Positions 26,542 through 33,846 of a stretch of DNA of 44,627 nt are shown here, one piece after another. The translations under genes and the position numbers were made by a program. The notes beneath the pieces were generated by a model that saw nothing but the letters and a program-made list of their open reading frames with translations, had not been told where the DNA came from and did no database searches. Numbering within the stretch: the stretch's first letter is position 1; each line of letters begins with the position of its first letter. Origin of the DNA: a virus; the IMG/VR virus record IMGVR_UViG_3300031727_000002, positions 1-44,627 of that record, one strand, 5' to 3'.

Positions 26542-26954
26542 TGGCCTACAAGAACCCGCCGAAGAGTCCGAGTGCCCCCAAGCAGACGACGAGGCAACCG
26601 TCCAAGTCCCAGTCCATGATGCAGCGCTCGCAGGCCATCGCCAAGAAGCGCACTGCTGCGCCCAAGATTCCGAAGCCCTACCTCGCAGCGGTCCCGGCCA
26701 AGGCTCCGTCCAAGATGAAGTCCAAGCCGAGCCTGCCCAAGGGCACCGTCCGCTCGACCAGCATCAGCAGGGCCAAGGGTGCCAGCGGCAAGTCGTACAA
26801 GGCGACCAGAGGCACGTCCAGCAAGAAGGCGGTCAGCCGCACGACCAGCAGGGTGATGAACCGTCAACTCAAGTCAAAGGGTATCGTCAGCACGAGTGCG
26901 GCCAAGGCCAAGGCTCGCCAGATTGTGCGTGCCCGCAAGGCAAGGAAGGGATAG
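26541..26954 (+). CDS. 137-aa very basic, lysine/serine/proline-rich protein
   Basis: Starts at the ATG that overlaps the previous stop (TGATG); a GTG one codon earlier is also possible. The sequence has about 35 Lys/Arg, almost no acidic residues, and repeated KKR, SKS and SK-K motifs, resembling histone H1-like or DNA-condensing proteins. It contains no recognisable enzyme motif. In the late operon it might be packaged or compact DNA, but that is inference. Confidence 0.6.
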   Translation: MAYKNPPKSPSAPKQTTRQPSKSQSMMQRSQAIAKKRTAAPKIPKPYLAAVPAKAPSKMKSKPSLPKGTVRSTSISRAKGASGKSYKATRGTSSKKAVSRTTSRVMNRQLKSKGIVSTSAAKAKARQIVRARKARKG

Positions 26955-26956
26955 TG

Positions 26957-27232
26957 ATGGCAAGGAAGAAGCGCTCCGAGGGAGCAGCGGTCGGCGACAA
27001 CGGCTTCTACAAGTGGAAGGGCGAAGCCCTCCCCGCCGTCGTGGTAGCGACCATCGACGACAGCGAAGAGGCCGAGGTCGTGCTGAACGTGTTCAGCCGC
27101 AACGGCGTCATGGTCGTCAGCCGAGCCAAGCAGGGCAATGGCGATTCACAGTTCTCGACCAGCGCAGACCCTGCGGTGGAGGTGGTCGATGAGGAGCCAG
27201 AGGAAGAGCCTGCGGCTCCGGTCGAAGAGTAA
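26957..27232 (+). CDS. 91-aa protein of unknown function with acidic tail
   Basis: The last gene of the rightward operon, starting two bases after the preceding stop (the GTG at 26954 is an alternative). A basic N-terminus (MARKKRSEG) is followed by a compact beta-like middle (NGFYKWKGEALPAVVVATIDD, VVLNVFSRNGVMVVSR) and an acidic, proline-containing tail (EEPEEEPAAPVEE). No family recognised. A bidirectional hairpin follows. Confidence 0.6.
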   Translation: MARKKRSEGAAVGDNGFYKWKGEALPAVVVATIDDSEEAEVVLNVFSRNGVMVVSRAKQGNGDSQFSTSADPAVEVVDEEPEEEPAAPVEE

Positions 27233-27238
27233 GGAGAA

Positions 27239-27276
27239 GCCCCGGCCCAGTGCATTTCCTTGCATGGGACCGGGGC
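27239..27276. terminator. Bidirectional terminator hairpin between convergent operons
   Basis: GCCCCGGCCCAGTGCA (27239-27254) pairs with TGCATGGGACCGGGGC (27261-27276): 16 positions with two mismatches and one G-U pair around a 6-base TTTCCT loop. It lies between the stop at 27232 on the plus strand and the end of the minus-strand helicase gene at 27318, so it can serve both directions. No long T-run is present on either side. Confidence 0.8.
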
Positions 27277-27317
27277 CTTCCGCGACATGGCGTCTGGCAC
27301 TGACACCATGAGTATTA

Positions 27318-28646
27318 CTAGCCTGTCTGCTCAGGTTCGTCAAGCGCCTTCGCCTTGTAGGTGAGTACGACTTCACCGTTGTCGTCGAAGAGCAGCCCCT
27401 GCTGCATCAGTGATTGCATGCTTGCTTTCACATCGACGGTGGATACAGGGTCGTACGCCTCGTCTTCGTTGAGTACACGCTCGATGCCAGCGACAGGATG
27501 ACCCTGCTTCATGGCTTCCATGATGCGTGTGCCGATGGGCATCTTGTACAGCACGCCAGCATCCTGCTCGAATCGTGTGCCACCAGCGCCTAGGCCAAGC
27601 CACTGGGTTCGCATCACTTTGTCGGTCATGCGTGGGCCGATGTTCGACTTGCGATGCTTGAGTACGAGTGCATCGTCCTTCTCGATGTAGCGCAACTCGA
27701 AGACGTTGCGAGCGATGTTCCACTTGAAGACGCTGCCGTAGGGCTTGGTCACACTGCCGGGCTTCTTCATGTCATCGCCAGCGAGATGGTCGATGGCGAG
27801 TACCGTGGTGCCCAAGATGCTGGTCGCGGAGAAGAAGTCCTTGGCACCCTGCGCCGGGTCTTTCTGGTCAGCCGATGGGCTTGCCATCACGACCGAGTCG
27901 ATGACGATGAGGCCGATGTCGTAGACCTCGACAGCGTCAGCGATGACGGAGAGCGTGTTGTGGTCAGTGATAGGTGTCTTGAGATTCATGTACCTGATAG
28001 GGGCTGGTTCGCTCAGTCCTAGACCTTCGCTCACCAGCCGGTTCCTAAGAGCAAGGTCAGGTGCATCAGTCTCCCAGTCCAAGTACAGGACGTTGCGCGC
28101 CTCTGTGGCCCATCCTAGGACGCCACAGCCGGTCTGGACGGCGGCTGCCAGCGCCATGGCGAGGATGCTCTTGCCCGTCCCACCGGCTCCGTAGAGGATG
28201 GTGGGCTTGCCCTTCGGCAGGAGGTAGGGCACGAGGTACTGCGCCTCTGCCGACTCCGTGATGGAGGAGAGGTCGAGTACCTTCGGGCGCTCTGCGTCTG
28301 CGTCAAGCACGGCGGTCGTGAACTCTTCTACGGTGCGCTTCCAGTCGATGCCAGCCTGCCCCTTCGGTGCCGGGATTCGTTGCTGCAACTCCGATGCGAA
28401 GTCCGCCTTGTTCCTCGCACTCAGCATGTCCATCGTCGCTCGTGTGACGAAGCCAGTGCGTGGGCTTGGTACGGTCAGTGCGGTGCTGATGTTGCTGAAG
28501 ACAGCAACGTCAGCGAGCAGCCCTCCCCTTGTGTGCTGAAGCCTTGATGCCTCGAAGCGGAACAACTCCGCTCCGTCGGCCTGTGCCACGAACGTGTATA
28601 GGAATCCTCCCGCTGACTTTCTCAGCGTGGTGTCAAAGTCACCCAC
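27318..28646 (-). CDS. RepA-like replicative helicase / AAA_25 ATPase
   Basis: A 442-aa RecA-fold ATPase. Walker A is GAGGTGKS (153-160), followed by NVLYLDWETD (about 185-194, typical of RepA/AAA_25 proteins) and Walker B LIVIDS (about 246-251). The downstream region IDHLAG and SVFKWNIARNVFEL fits the same family. The N-terminal 110 residues are unrelated and may contact the primase. It starts with GTG eight bases before the end of the primase gene, so the two are translated together. Inference: the 5'-3' replicative helicase partner of the primase. The C-terminus has a winged-helix-like end. Confidence 0.8.
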   Translation of the reverse strand: MGDFDTTLRKSAGGFLYTFVAQADGAELFRFEASRLQHTRGGLLADVAVFSNISTALTVPSPRTGFVTRATMDMLSARNKADFASELQQRIPAPKGQAGIDWKRTVEEFTTAVLDADAERPKVLDLSSITESAEAQYLVPYLLPKGKPTILYGAGGTGKSILAMALAAAVQTGCGVLGWATEARNVLYLDWETDAPDLALRNRLVSEGLGLSEPAPIRYMNLKTPITDHNTLSVIADAVEVYDIGLIVIDSVVMASPSADQKDPAQGAKDFFSATSILGTTVLAIDHLAGDDMKKPGSVTKPYGSVFKWNIARNVFELRYIEKDDALVLKHRKSNIGPRMTDKVMRTQWLGLGAGGTRFEQDAGVLYKMPIGTRIMEAMKQGHPVAGIERVLNEDEAYDPVSTVDVKASMQSLMQQGLLFDDNGEVVLTYKAKALDEPEQTG

Positions 28647-29550
28647 GTGCCTCTACCTTCTGTCGCAGTTGGATGGAGCCGAGTCCATTGCCATCGTTGT
28701 ACGCCTCGCAATGCGGTGCCTTGCACCACACCCGAGTGTCGTCAAGGGCAACACTCAGGCTCTTACGCTTGTCATCGTGGAACGGGCAGTGTGTCGCCTT
28801 CCCCGGCTGTGCCAGCACCCCCAGTCGTGCGAGCGTGGCCGTGCAAGTCGGCCCATCGTCGTCCACTCTCGGCATGGCGTGGTCGGTGAGACCCTTCGGG
28901 TAGTCGACCGGAGCCTTGCCTGCGAACAGGTTGACAGCCCCGTGGTCCGTGGTCAAGCCAGCCACGTAGGTCATCAGCGCCATGAGGTTCGGGATGGTGC
29001 CGCCCTCGTTGTCGTAGACCGGGTAGACGATGCCCGTCTTCGGGTGTCGCATCATCGGCATGCGCAGCGTGCCACCCGGCCAGTGCCCGTTCGTCGGCTT
29101 GGGGAAGACCTCCGCCTTCCCTGACTTGTGCAACTCCGGCACCGTGAGACGAAGGGCATGGTTCAGCGCACGGCTCACCGTGGTCGCAGGCATCGTGCCG
29201 AAGAGCGTGCCGGTGCTGTCCTTGGTGTAGCCGTTGATGAAGACCCAGAGGTGGAATCCTCGACGGCTGCCGACCTTCAGCGGGTGGATGCCGTGTGACT
29301 CCAAGGTCGCCTTGACCGCATCGACATCCGCTTCGGTGCCCTCGTCGAAGTCGATGGCCCCGATGTGCGTGCGCTGTTCTGCGTTCGCCATGTAGCCGGA
29401 GATGCTGCGCCCGTGGCGGAAGGCGGATGCCACCACCTCGGGCGTCAGGTTCTCGTTGACGTGTACTCCTGAATCCTGCACGAACCCGTCATGCCGGGCA
29501 GCGAACTGCCCGGCATACAGGTCGAGAAGGACGTGCGTCGCAGCGTCCAT
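28639..29550 (-). CDS. Archaeo-eukaryotic-type primase with zinc finger
   Basis: A 303-aa protein. The N-terminal AEP domain shows metal-binding IDFDEG (Asp67, Asp69), the nucleotide-binding SRRGFHLW (95-102), and EVFPK...GGTLRMP (about 147-165), the third characteristic element. The C-terminus carries a zinc-binding set: Cys255 and His258 (THCPFHDDKRKS, like the CHC2 primase finger) with Cys276 and Cys281. The chosen ATG at 29550 lies four bases after the upstream stop; a longer reading upstream is Arg/Ser-rich and overlaps the ParB-like gene, so it is not used. It synthesises primers for replication with the overlapping helicase gene. No phage DNA polymerase was found. Confidence 0.8.
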   Translation of the reverse strand: MDAATHVLLDLYAGQFAARHDGFVQDSGVHVNENLTPEVVASAFRHGRSISGYMANAEQRTHIGAIDFDEGTEADVDAVKATLESHGIHPLKVGSRRGFHLWVFINGYTKDSTGTLFGTMPATTVSRALNHALRLTVPELHKSGKAEVFPKPTNGHWPGGTLRMPMMRHPKTGIVYPVYDNEGGTIPNLMALMTYVAGLTTDHGAVNLFAGKAPVDYPKGLTDHAMPRVDDDGPTCTATLARLGVLAQPGKATHCPFHDDKRKSLSVALDDTRVWCKAPHCEAYNDGNGLGSIQLRQKVEARG

Positions 29551-29554
29551 CGGG

Positions 29555-30484
29555 CTAGCGCGAGTAGCGGCTGGCCCAAGCGCCGCCGTGCAGCGCCTTG
29601 CCGATGATGTCTGCGTACGCCTTCCACTTCGTGGACGAGGTGTCGGCGTAGGTGCCCTGCGACTTGAGCCGCCGGTACTCAGCGTCGACCTGTTGCGGAG
29701 TGAGCGGCACGCTGGCCTTGGCACCACCGACCTTGATGCCACGGTTCTTCATCAGGTTGATGACGCTCTTGGCCGACGGCATCGAGCCATCGACGTGCAG
29801 CCTGCGCTTGAGGTAGTACGCCCAAGCGTTGAGGAACGATGCCTCGACCCTGCCGTCCACGGCCTTGGCCGTGAAGTTGTCGGTGTTCCACCAGCCCGTG
29901 ATGATGGCGAAGATGGGGTCGAGCAGCACAGGTGTGAACGCGTACGAACCCTTGTGCTTGGTCGTCGCCAGCGCCTTGAGCGTGGTGATGCTCGACATCT
30001 GGTTGAGCGAGTGGTTCTTCGCCACACTCAGGCCATAGGACTTGGCGAGATTGTCGATGCCGATGGCGATGGGGTCGCCCAACTCCAACTCGTTCGGCCA
30101 CTGCTCCCAGTCGGTGAGTGACTTGAGGTTGTCGTTCAGGCGGATGAAGAGTTGCACCAAGCGGTGCTTGTCGTCGACGAGAACGACGCGGCAGGGGATG
30201 TCGAGCATGTCCTGCCCGGACTGGCGCATGGCCTCGACGGTGTTCTGCCCGTCGAGTTCGATGTAGTCGCCCGTCTGGTAATGGACACCGTTCGGGCCGG
30301 TGAAGTCCGGGCCGGTCCAGAACGCCACGGTCACAAGACGTGCAGCGTCCCAGTCCCATGACGCAGCGATGCGCCGGATTCGCTTGAGGTCGAGGTCACG
30401 CTGACCCCAGAACTTCTTGATTTCACCCTCGGCGAGGGATTGTGTGTCGAAACGTGCCAGATTGCTGGTCGCAGCCTTCTTCAC
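29555..30484 (-). CDS. ParB/sulfiredoxin-like protein
   Basis: A 309-aa protein. The N-terminal third resembles a ParB-like nuclease/CTPase domain: a region IRRIAASWDWDAARLVTVA followed by DGQNTVEAMRQSG, a version of the (E/D)GQHR motif in which His-Arg is replaced by Asn-Thr. The remaining two thirds are helical and unrecognised. The GTG start at 30484 overlaps the upstream TGA (GTGA) and has GGAGAAG upstream. In phages such proteins are often linked to replication, and its position directly before primase and helicase supports that. The changed motif could mean altered catalysis. Confidence 0.6.
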   Translation of the reverse strand: MKKAATSNLARFDTQSLAEGEIKKFWGQRDLDLKRIRRIAASWDWDAARLVTVAFWTGPDFTGPNGVHYQTGDYIELDGQNTVEAMRQSGQDMLDIPCRVVLVDDKHRLVQLFIRLNDNLKSLTDWEQWPNELELGDPIAIGIDNLAKSYGLSVAKNHSLNQMSSITTLKALATTKHKGSYAFTPVLLDPIFAIITGWWNTDNFTAKAVDGRVEASFLNAWAYYLKRRLHVDGSMPSAKSVINLMKNRGIKVGGAKASVPLTPQQVDAEYRRLKSQGTYADTSSTKWKAYADIIGKALHGGAWASRYSR

Positions 30485-30786
30485 TTGGAAGTCTTCTCCT
30501 TGTCGATGATGGTCATGTCGTTGCTTGTCCAACCACCGCGACCACTCAGGTACTCGCCGGTCATTGGGTTCGTCTTACTTCCGCCCTTGGCGTTGAGAGC
30601 GTGCATCTTGCTCATGCCCTGCATCGCCTTGACGCGTGATTCCATCTGCCCGATGCCGACGGCCCCGGACGTGCTGGTCTTGCCAGCACGCCCCGGACCG
30701 AGCGGCTCGTCACGATTCACGACCACGACCTTGCCGTCGTAGTCGATGAAGCGATGACGTACTCGCCTTGTTACCACTTCCACCAT
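30481..30786 (-). CDS. 101-aa basic protein of unknown function
   Basis: Start chosen at ATG 30786, which has GGAATGG-like context and overlaps the upstream membrane-protein gene by 16 bases. The product is basic (TRRVRHRFIDYDGKVVVVNRDEP), with a Gly-rich middle and a polar C-terminus (SGRGGWTSNDMTIIDKEKTSK). No family recognised. The stop overlaps the ParB-like start by four bases. Confidence 0.5.
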   Translation of the reverse strand: MVEVVTRRVRHRFIDYDGKVVVVNRDEPLGPGRAGKTSTSGAVGIGQMESRVKAMQGMSKMHALNAKGGSKTNPMTGEYLSGRGGWTSNDMTIIDKEKTSK

Positions 30787-30935
30787 TCCTTGCCCGTCAT
30801 CACGTAGCGGTGCCGGAGCGGGGCACGGATGAAGATACGCCACACGGTGTAGACCACCGCAGCGAACGCCATGCCTAGCCCCATCAGCACATGCCATGCG
30901 ATGAGGAGGGTGATGAAGAACTCGAAGATGTCCAT
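30771..30935 (-). CDS. 54-aa single-span membrane protein
   Basis: ATG at 30935 overlaps the upstream stop (TGATG). Residues about 4-37 (FEFFITLLIAWHVLMGLGMAFAAVVYTVWRIFI) form a long hydrophobic stretch, perhaps two short spans; the tail is basic and aromatic (RHRYVMTGKEWWKW). Function unknown. Tight coupling to neighbours supports translation. Confidence 0.55.
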   Translation of the reverse strand: MDIFEFFITLLIAWHVLMGLGMAFAAVVYTVWRIFIRAPLRHRYVMTGKEWWKW

Positions 30936-31210
30936 CAGTCGTTGGCCGTGATACGAAGCCACTCGCCATCCCACGAACAACTCACGCTCATGTATCGGCG
31001 CATCGCAGCCTTGACTGCGCTGCCTTGCATGCTGCGTGAAGCCTCGTACGTCTTGGCCTGCACGATGAGGGTCGAACCCTTGTGGATGTCCAACTCGTCC
31101 ATCGCTTCGGCCCACGACAGTGGGGCACGTCGGGCTGGCTTGGATTCACCAGCCCGCTGTAGCACCCAGAGCCGCCGGGACGGCCTACGGCCTCGCTTAG
31201 GCGTTGCCAC
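30935..31210 (-). CDS. 91-aa protein of unknown function
   Basis: GTG start at 31210, overlapping the end of the Rad52-like gene by 14 bases. The N-terminus is strongly basic (MATPKRGRRPSRRLW), then a mixed segment with APLSWAEAMDELDIHKGSTLIVQA and VKAAMRRYMSVSCSWDGEWLRITAND. The shape suggests a small alpha/beta nucleic-acid-associated protein, but no family is recognised. The end couples to the next gene through TGATG. Confidence 0.5.
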   Translation of the reverse strand: MATPKRGRRPSRRLWVLQRAGESKPARRAPLSWAEAMDELDIHKGSTLIVQAKTYEASRSMQGSAVKAAMRRYMSVSCSWDGEWLRITAND

Positions 31211-32057
31211 CGGTCTGGCGGCAGCCCGGCGTGTCGCAGACCCAGAAGGCGGAGTACGCCTTGCCGGTGCGCTTGCTCACGCCAGCAGGCTGGACGCGGC
31301 CAGTGCCGTGGATGGGGCACACCCACGACGCCACCTTCTGCTCGGCAGCAGGCTCCGCAGGAGCCGCAGCCGCAGCGTCAGGAGCAGGAGCGGTGGCCTC
31401 ACTGATGGTCGCCTGCTGGGCAGGAGCAGCGGCAGGAGCCGCAGCCTGCGGAGCAGGAGCGGGAGCGGGAGCGGCAGGCGTGTCAGCACGCTCGTCGTAC
31501 AGGTCACGAGCGATGCCGAAGTGGACAGCAGCACGCTTGAAGGCGTCGCTGTACGCACCCTTGACCGGCTCGATGGTGGACGCAGTACCCACGTCGGTCT
31601 TGCGCACGGCACCGAAGCCGCGCAAGTTGATTGACAGCGTGCACTCGACGCTGCCGTCGTCGTGCTTGATGTACTCCGTGTACCAGTTGGTCGGGCCGAC
31701 CTCGCGGTCAAGCACCTCCATGACGTAGCGAGCGTCGACGTAGGCGAGTTGCTTGCCGCCCGGATTGCGGAAGTCCGCAGGCCGGTAGCCAATCTCGTCT
31801 TCGGGAGTCTCGCAGTTGAGAGCCGCCACTTGCTCAGGCGTGGCACCAAGCCCCGCCGCGATGAGTTCGTTCTGCTCCCGCAGTGCGTCCAACTCCAACT
31901 CGGACTTGGTGCGCCGCGAACGCTTGGTCTTCTTCTCCACTGGCTTGGTGTCCTGCTGCTCAGGCTCAGGAGAATCCTGAGACTCTTCGGCCAACTCGTC
32001 GGCGATGTCTTCTGCCGATGCGGTGTCGATGCCAGTGATGTCAGCGATGTCAGTCAC
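31197..32057 (-). CDS. Rad52-type single-strand annealing protein with zinc ribbon
   Basis: A 286-aa protein. Residues about 88-190 match the Rad52/22 family of phage annealing proteins: LAYVDARYVMEVLDREVGPTNW, a beta region VECTLSINLRGFG, then VGTASTIEPVKGAYSDAFKRAAVHFGIARDLYD (parts of this pattern, 155-188). A long Ala/Pro linker (193-240) leads to a C-terminal zinc ribbon with Cys247, His250, Cys274 and Cys279. It would coat and anneal single strands left by the exonuclease encoded two genes upstream. Start GTG 32057 overlaps the upstream TGA (GTGA) with GGAGAAG before it. An acidic N-terminal region precedes the core. Confidence 0.82.
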   Translation of the reverse strand: MTDIADITGIDTASAEDIADELAEESQDSPEPEQQDTKPVEKKTKRSRRTKSELELDALREQNELIAAGLGATPEQVAALNCETPEDEIGYRPADFRNPGGKQLAYVDARYVMEVLDREVGPTNWYTEYIKHDDGSVECTLSINLRGFGAVRKTDVGTASTIEPVKGAYSDAFKRAAVHFGIARDLYDERADTPAAPAPAPAPQAAAPAAAPAQQATISEATAPAPDAAAAAPAEPAAEQKVASWVCPIHGTGRVQPAGVSKRTGKAYSAFWVCDTPGCRQTGGNA

Positions 32058-32200
32058 TTGATTGACTTCTCCTTGATGGTGGCTTGGTCGAGGTTGCGTA
32101 CGCACTCCTTGACCTTGAGCATGCGACCCTTGGTCGGGTCGTTGGCTGCGTCTTGCGCCGCTACGTGCAGCGCCCACAGCGCATCCTTGACCCCGCTCAT
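32054..32200 (-). CDS. 48-aa protein of unknown function
   Basis: ATG at 32200 overlaps the upstream stop by four bases (ATGA), and the stop overlaps the Rad52-like start. The product (MSGVKDALWALHVAAQDAAN...) is helical and mildly basic at the C-terminus. It lies between a zinc-finger-like gene and the annealing protein, suggesting a recombination accessory. No family recognised. Confidence 0.55.
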   Translation of the reverse strand: MSGVKDALWALHVAAQDAANDPTKGRMLKVKECVRNLDQATIKEKSIK

Positions 32201-32409
32201 TCCGAGGCCAGTGTGGTGAAGGTGAAGGCGACCTCGTCGCCCACCGCAGCCTGCTTCATGGCGCGGCTGATTTGGACGTGGAAGTGCTTGGCGCACAGGT
32301 TCATCGCACCGTTGCCATTGTCTGCGGTGTAGCCCGCATCCTTGCCGCAGGGGCGGTCGCCGTTCACGCCGTTGATGATGTGGTCACAGACCACCTTGGA
32401 CTTACTCAC
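32197..32409 (-). CDS. 70-aa putative zinc-binding protein
   Basis: GTG start at 32409, overlapping the end of the exonuclease gene by eight bases. Cys8, Cys21, Cys39 and His42 (VVCDHI, RPCGKD, LCAKHFH) are spaced like a treble-clef or similar zinc site with the pair C-x2-H at its end. The remainder is a short helix and strand. Likely a small nucleic-acid-binding accessory of the recombination genes; function not known. Confidence 0.6.
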   Translation of the reverse strand: MSKSKVVCDHIINGVNGDRPCGKDAGYTADNGNGAMNLCAKHFHVQISRAMKQAAVGDEVAFTFTTLASE

Positions 32410-33190
32410 TCTTCGTGACTCCTTGTGTCAGTGCCTCGATGTTCTTGTCGTAGCGCTCCAGCCAGTGGGCCAGAGTGCACATCGACTCGAACGCCCGTCG
32501 CAACTCGGAGGTGACCTTGAGTTCGACGAACTCCCAGCCAGTCTCCGTGAGATGAAGCACGGCCAAGCCATGCGCAGACTTGAGCAACTGCGTCTGCTGC
32601 TCGTCCACGTCATCGCCCCACGCAACGAACTCGCCCAAGCCGTAGCCCATGAGTTGCAGTGCGTGGTCCGCGTAGATGTTCTTGCCCGTCTTGATGTCGA
32701 CGACCACGATTCGTCCGTCGGGCAGTTGGACGATGAGGTCGTATGACCCGGCGTAGCCGAGCGTGAGGTTGAAGACCTGACCCTCCTGAGCCAGTGTCTT
32801 CGCACCACTCTTCTCGACCCAGTCGTAGAACTGTGCGAGGAAGGGTGCAACGTCAGGGTCAGCAGCGCTGACCAACGTGTGCTTCTCCGCAGCCTCATGG
32901 ACGCGGGAGCCACGGTCAGCGGACTGCTCGCGCTCCGCATCAGCCGCCGCACGGATGCGACGACGGATGTCGATGGGCTGTTCGGTCTTGCCCTTGGCAG
33001 TGGTGCCGACCTTGGCGATGTCCGGGTCAGCGATGACCGCGTTCATCACGTTGGCCTGCATCCACTGCACGAGGCTGAACGGAACGCCCACGATGCGCCG
33101 CAGCGTGGTCACGCTGGGGTAGGACTGGCCGCGATACTCGTAGTACCGCTTGCCGTCACTGTCGGTCGTGGCGTTCTTGGGATTTGCCAT
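32402..33190 (-). CDS. PD-(D/E)XK exonuclease, RecB/Cas4-like
   Basis: A 262-aa nuclease. Seen motifs: SRVHEAAEKH (His98, the helix before the core), Glu136, GSYDLIV (Asp151), VVVDIKTGK (Asp165, Lys167) and ALQLMGY (Gln179 and Tyr183), the complete signature of RecB-family/Cas4-like PD-(D/E)XK exonucleases. It would resect ends for the Rad52-like annealer downstream, as in lambda Exo/Beta-type pairs. It is the first gene after a clear promoter (33220-33248) and has AAGGAGCGACATG at its start. Confidence 0.85.
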   Translation of the reverse strand: MANPKNATTDSDGKRYYEYRGQSYPSVTTLRRIVGVPFSLVQWMQANVMNAVIADPDIAKVGTTAKGKTEQPIDIRRRIRAAADAEREQSADRGSRVHEAAEKHTLVSAADPDVAPFLAQFYDWVEKSGAKTLAQEGQVFNLTLGYAGSYDLIVQLPDGRIVVVDIKTGKNIYADHALQLMGYGLGEFVAWGDDVDEQQTQLLKSAHGLAVLHLTETGWEFVELKVTSELRRAFESMCTLAHWLERYDKNIEALTQGVTKSE

Positions 33191-33219
33191 GTCGCTCCTT
33201 GTGTGTCGTGCCGGTAGTC

Positions 33220-33248
33220 AGTCTATGCCAACGTTGGCAATAGGTCAA
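33220..33248 (-). promoter_or_regulatory. Promoter with palindromic operator filling its spacer
   Basis: On the minus strand TTGACC (33248-33243) and TAGACT (33225-33220) are separated by exactly 17 bases, and the spacer is almost filled by the perfect 14-bp palindrome TGCCAACGTTGGCA (33226-33239). This is a classic arrangement for a repressor occluding RNA polymerase. It directs the exonuclease-Rad52-replication operon; the start codon is 30 bases downstream of the -10. Confidence 0.72.
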
Positions 33249-33553
33249 CCCCTAGATGTGGTCGCCGCAGCGGTCGCAGACTTGGTACCACCCCTTGCAG
33301 TCTCGGCACCAGTGCCGCTTGTAGGTGTGGCCTCGCCAGTCGCAGATGCGATGTCGGACGCCTTGAAAGCGGTGCGCCGCCATCCCGACCGGGCTTCCGC
33401 CTTGCGGAGATTCTTGTCGAGCAGTTCGTCGTGAAACTTGCATACCCAGATGCGCTTCCCTCCAGCCGTGCCCTTCTCCGTCCACGCTGCCACGGACGGC
33501 ATCGTGTGGCACGGGCCATTCGCAGTGCCGAAGGTACATGCCTTGTACGTCAT
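33245..33553 (-). CDS. 102-aa protein with cysteine-rich start; overlaps a second frame
   Basis: ATG at 33553 overlaps the upstream stop (ATGA). Residues 1-58 look genuine (MTYKACTFGTANGPCHTM..., KRIWVCKFHDELLDKNLRKAEA) with Cys6, Cys15, Cys38 and His41 as a possible zinc site. From about residue 60 the sequence becomes a low-complexity Ala/Thr/Gly stretch, while another frame over the same bases encodes a convincing zinc finger (33252-33383). Either two genes overlap fully or one zinc protein has suffered a frameshift. The start is reliable, the end less so. Confidence 0.5.
   Translation of the reverse strand: MTYKACTFGTANGPCHTMPSVAAWTEKGTAGGKRIWVCKFHDELLDKNLRKAEARSGWRRTAFKASDIASATGEATPTSGTGAETARGGTKSATAAATTSRG
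33252..33383 (-). CDS. 43-aa zinc-finger-like protein, overlapping frame
   Basis: Product MAAHRFQGVRHRICDWRGHTYKRHWCRDCKGWYQVCDRCGDHI (given in parts: MAAHRFQG, HRICDWRGHTYKRHWCRDC, WYQVCDRCGDHI). Five cysteines in HRIC, WCRDC and VCDRC with histidines form one or two zinc sites. It lies inside the previous gene in another frame, with only a weak purine stretch before the ATG, so it may need coupling, or it may be the true continuation of the upstream gene after a frameshift. No family recognised. Confidence 0.45.
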   Translation of the reverse strand: MAAHRFQGVRHRICDWRGHTYKRHWCRDCKGWYQVCDRCGDHI

Positions 33554-33801
33554 ACGCCGAGGCACTCGTCGTCGGTGTAGCGCACGGCCACAGCCAACAG
33601 GTTGTCGTAGTCGCCCGCCATCATCTCGTTCATCGCCTTGGCGATGTACTCCTTCGGCGCACCGGCCCGGCGGAGGCCACGCTGCACCGTGCCCATGATG
33701 GCGTAGGCATTGCCGTCCACGCCAACGAGTGGCTCACGGCTCAGGTACTGCGCCTGACCGATGACTCGCACCGGCAGGCCGGGGATGTTGATGGTGTCCA
33801 T
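33550..33801 (-). CDS. 83-aa conserved phage protein of unknown function
   Basis: Starts at ATG 33801 with GGAGCGACATG context, the same leader seen for several minus-strand genes. The central segment VGVDGNAYAIMGTVQRGLRRAG and GDYDNLLAVAVRY match a short protein pattern seen widely in phages and some bacteria (DGN-A-aIMG, then gDYdnLL). Function is unknown. A longer in-frame reading to 33987 overlaps the upstream membrane gene and is Arg-rich, so it is rejected. Confidence 0.7.
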   Translation of the reverse strand: MDTINIPGLPVRVIGQAQYLSREPLVGVDGNAYAIMGTVQRGLRRAGAPKEYIAKAMNEMMAGDYDNLLAVAVRYTDDECLGV

Positions 33802-33846
33802 GTCGCTCCTGTCTTGGCCCCGCTCGTCGTTGGCGGGATGCCGAAA

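Noticed and set aside
29551-29742. 64-residue N-terminal extension of the primase
   Set aside because: Arg/Ser/Pro-rich and fully overlapping the ParB-like coding region; ATG 29550 with a 4-base gap is better.
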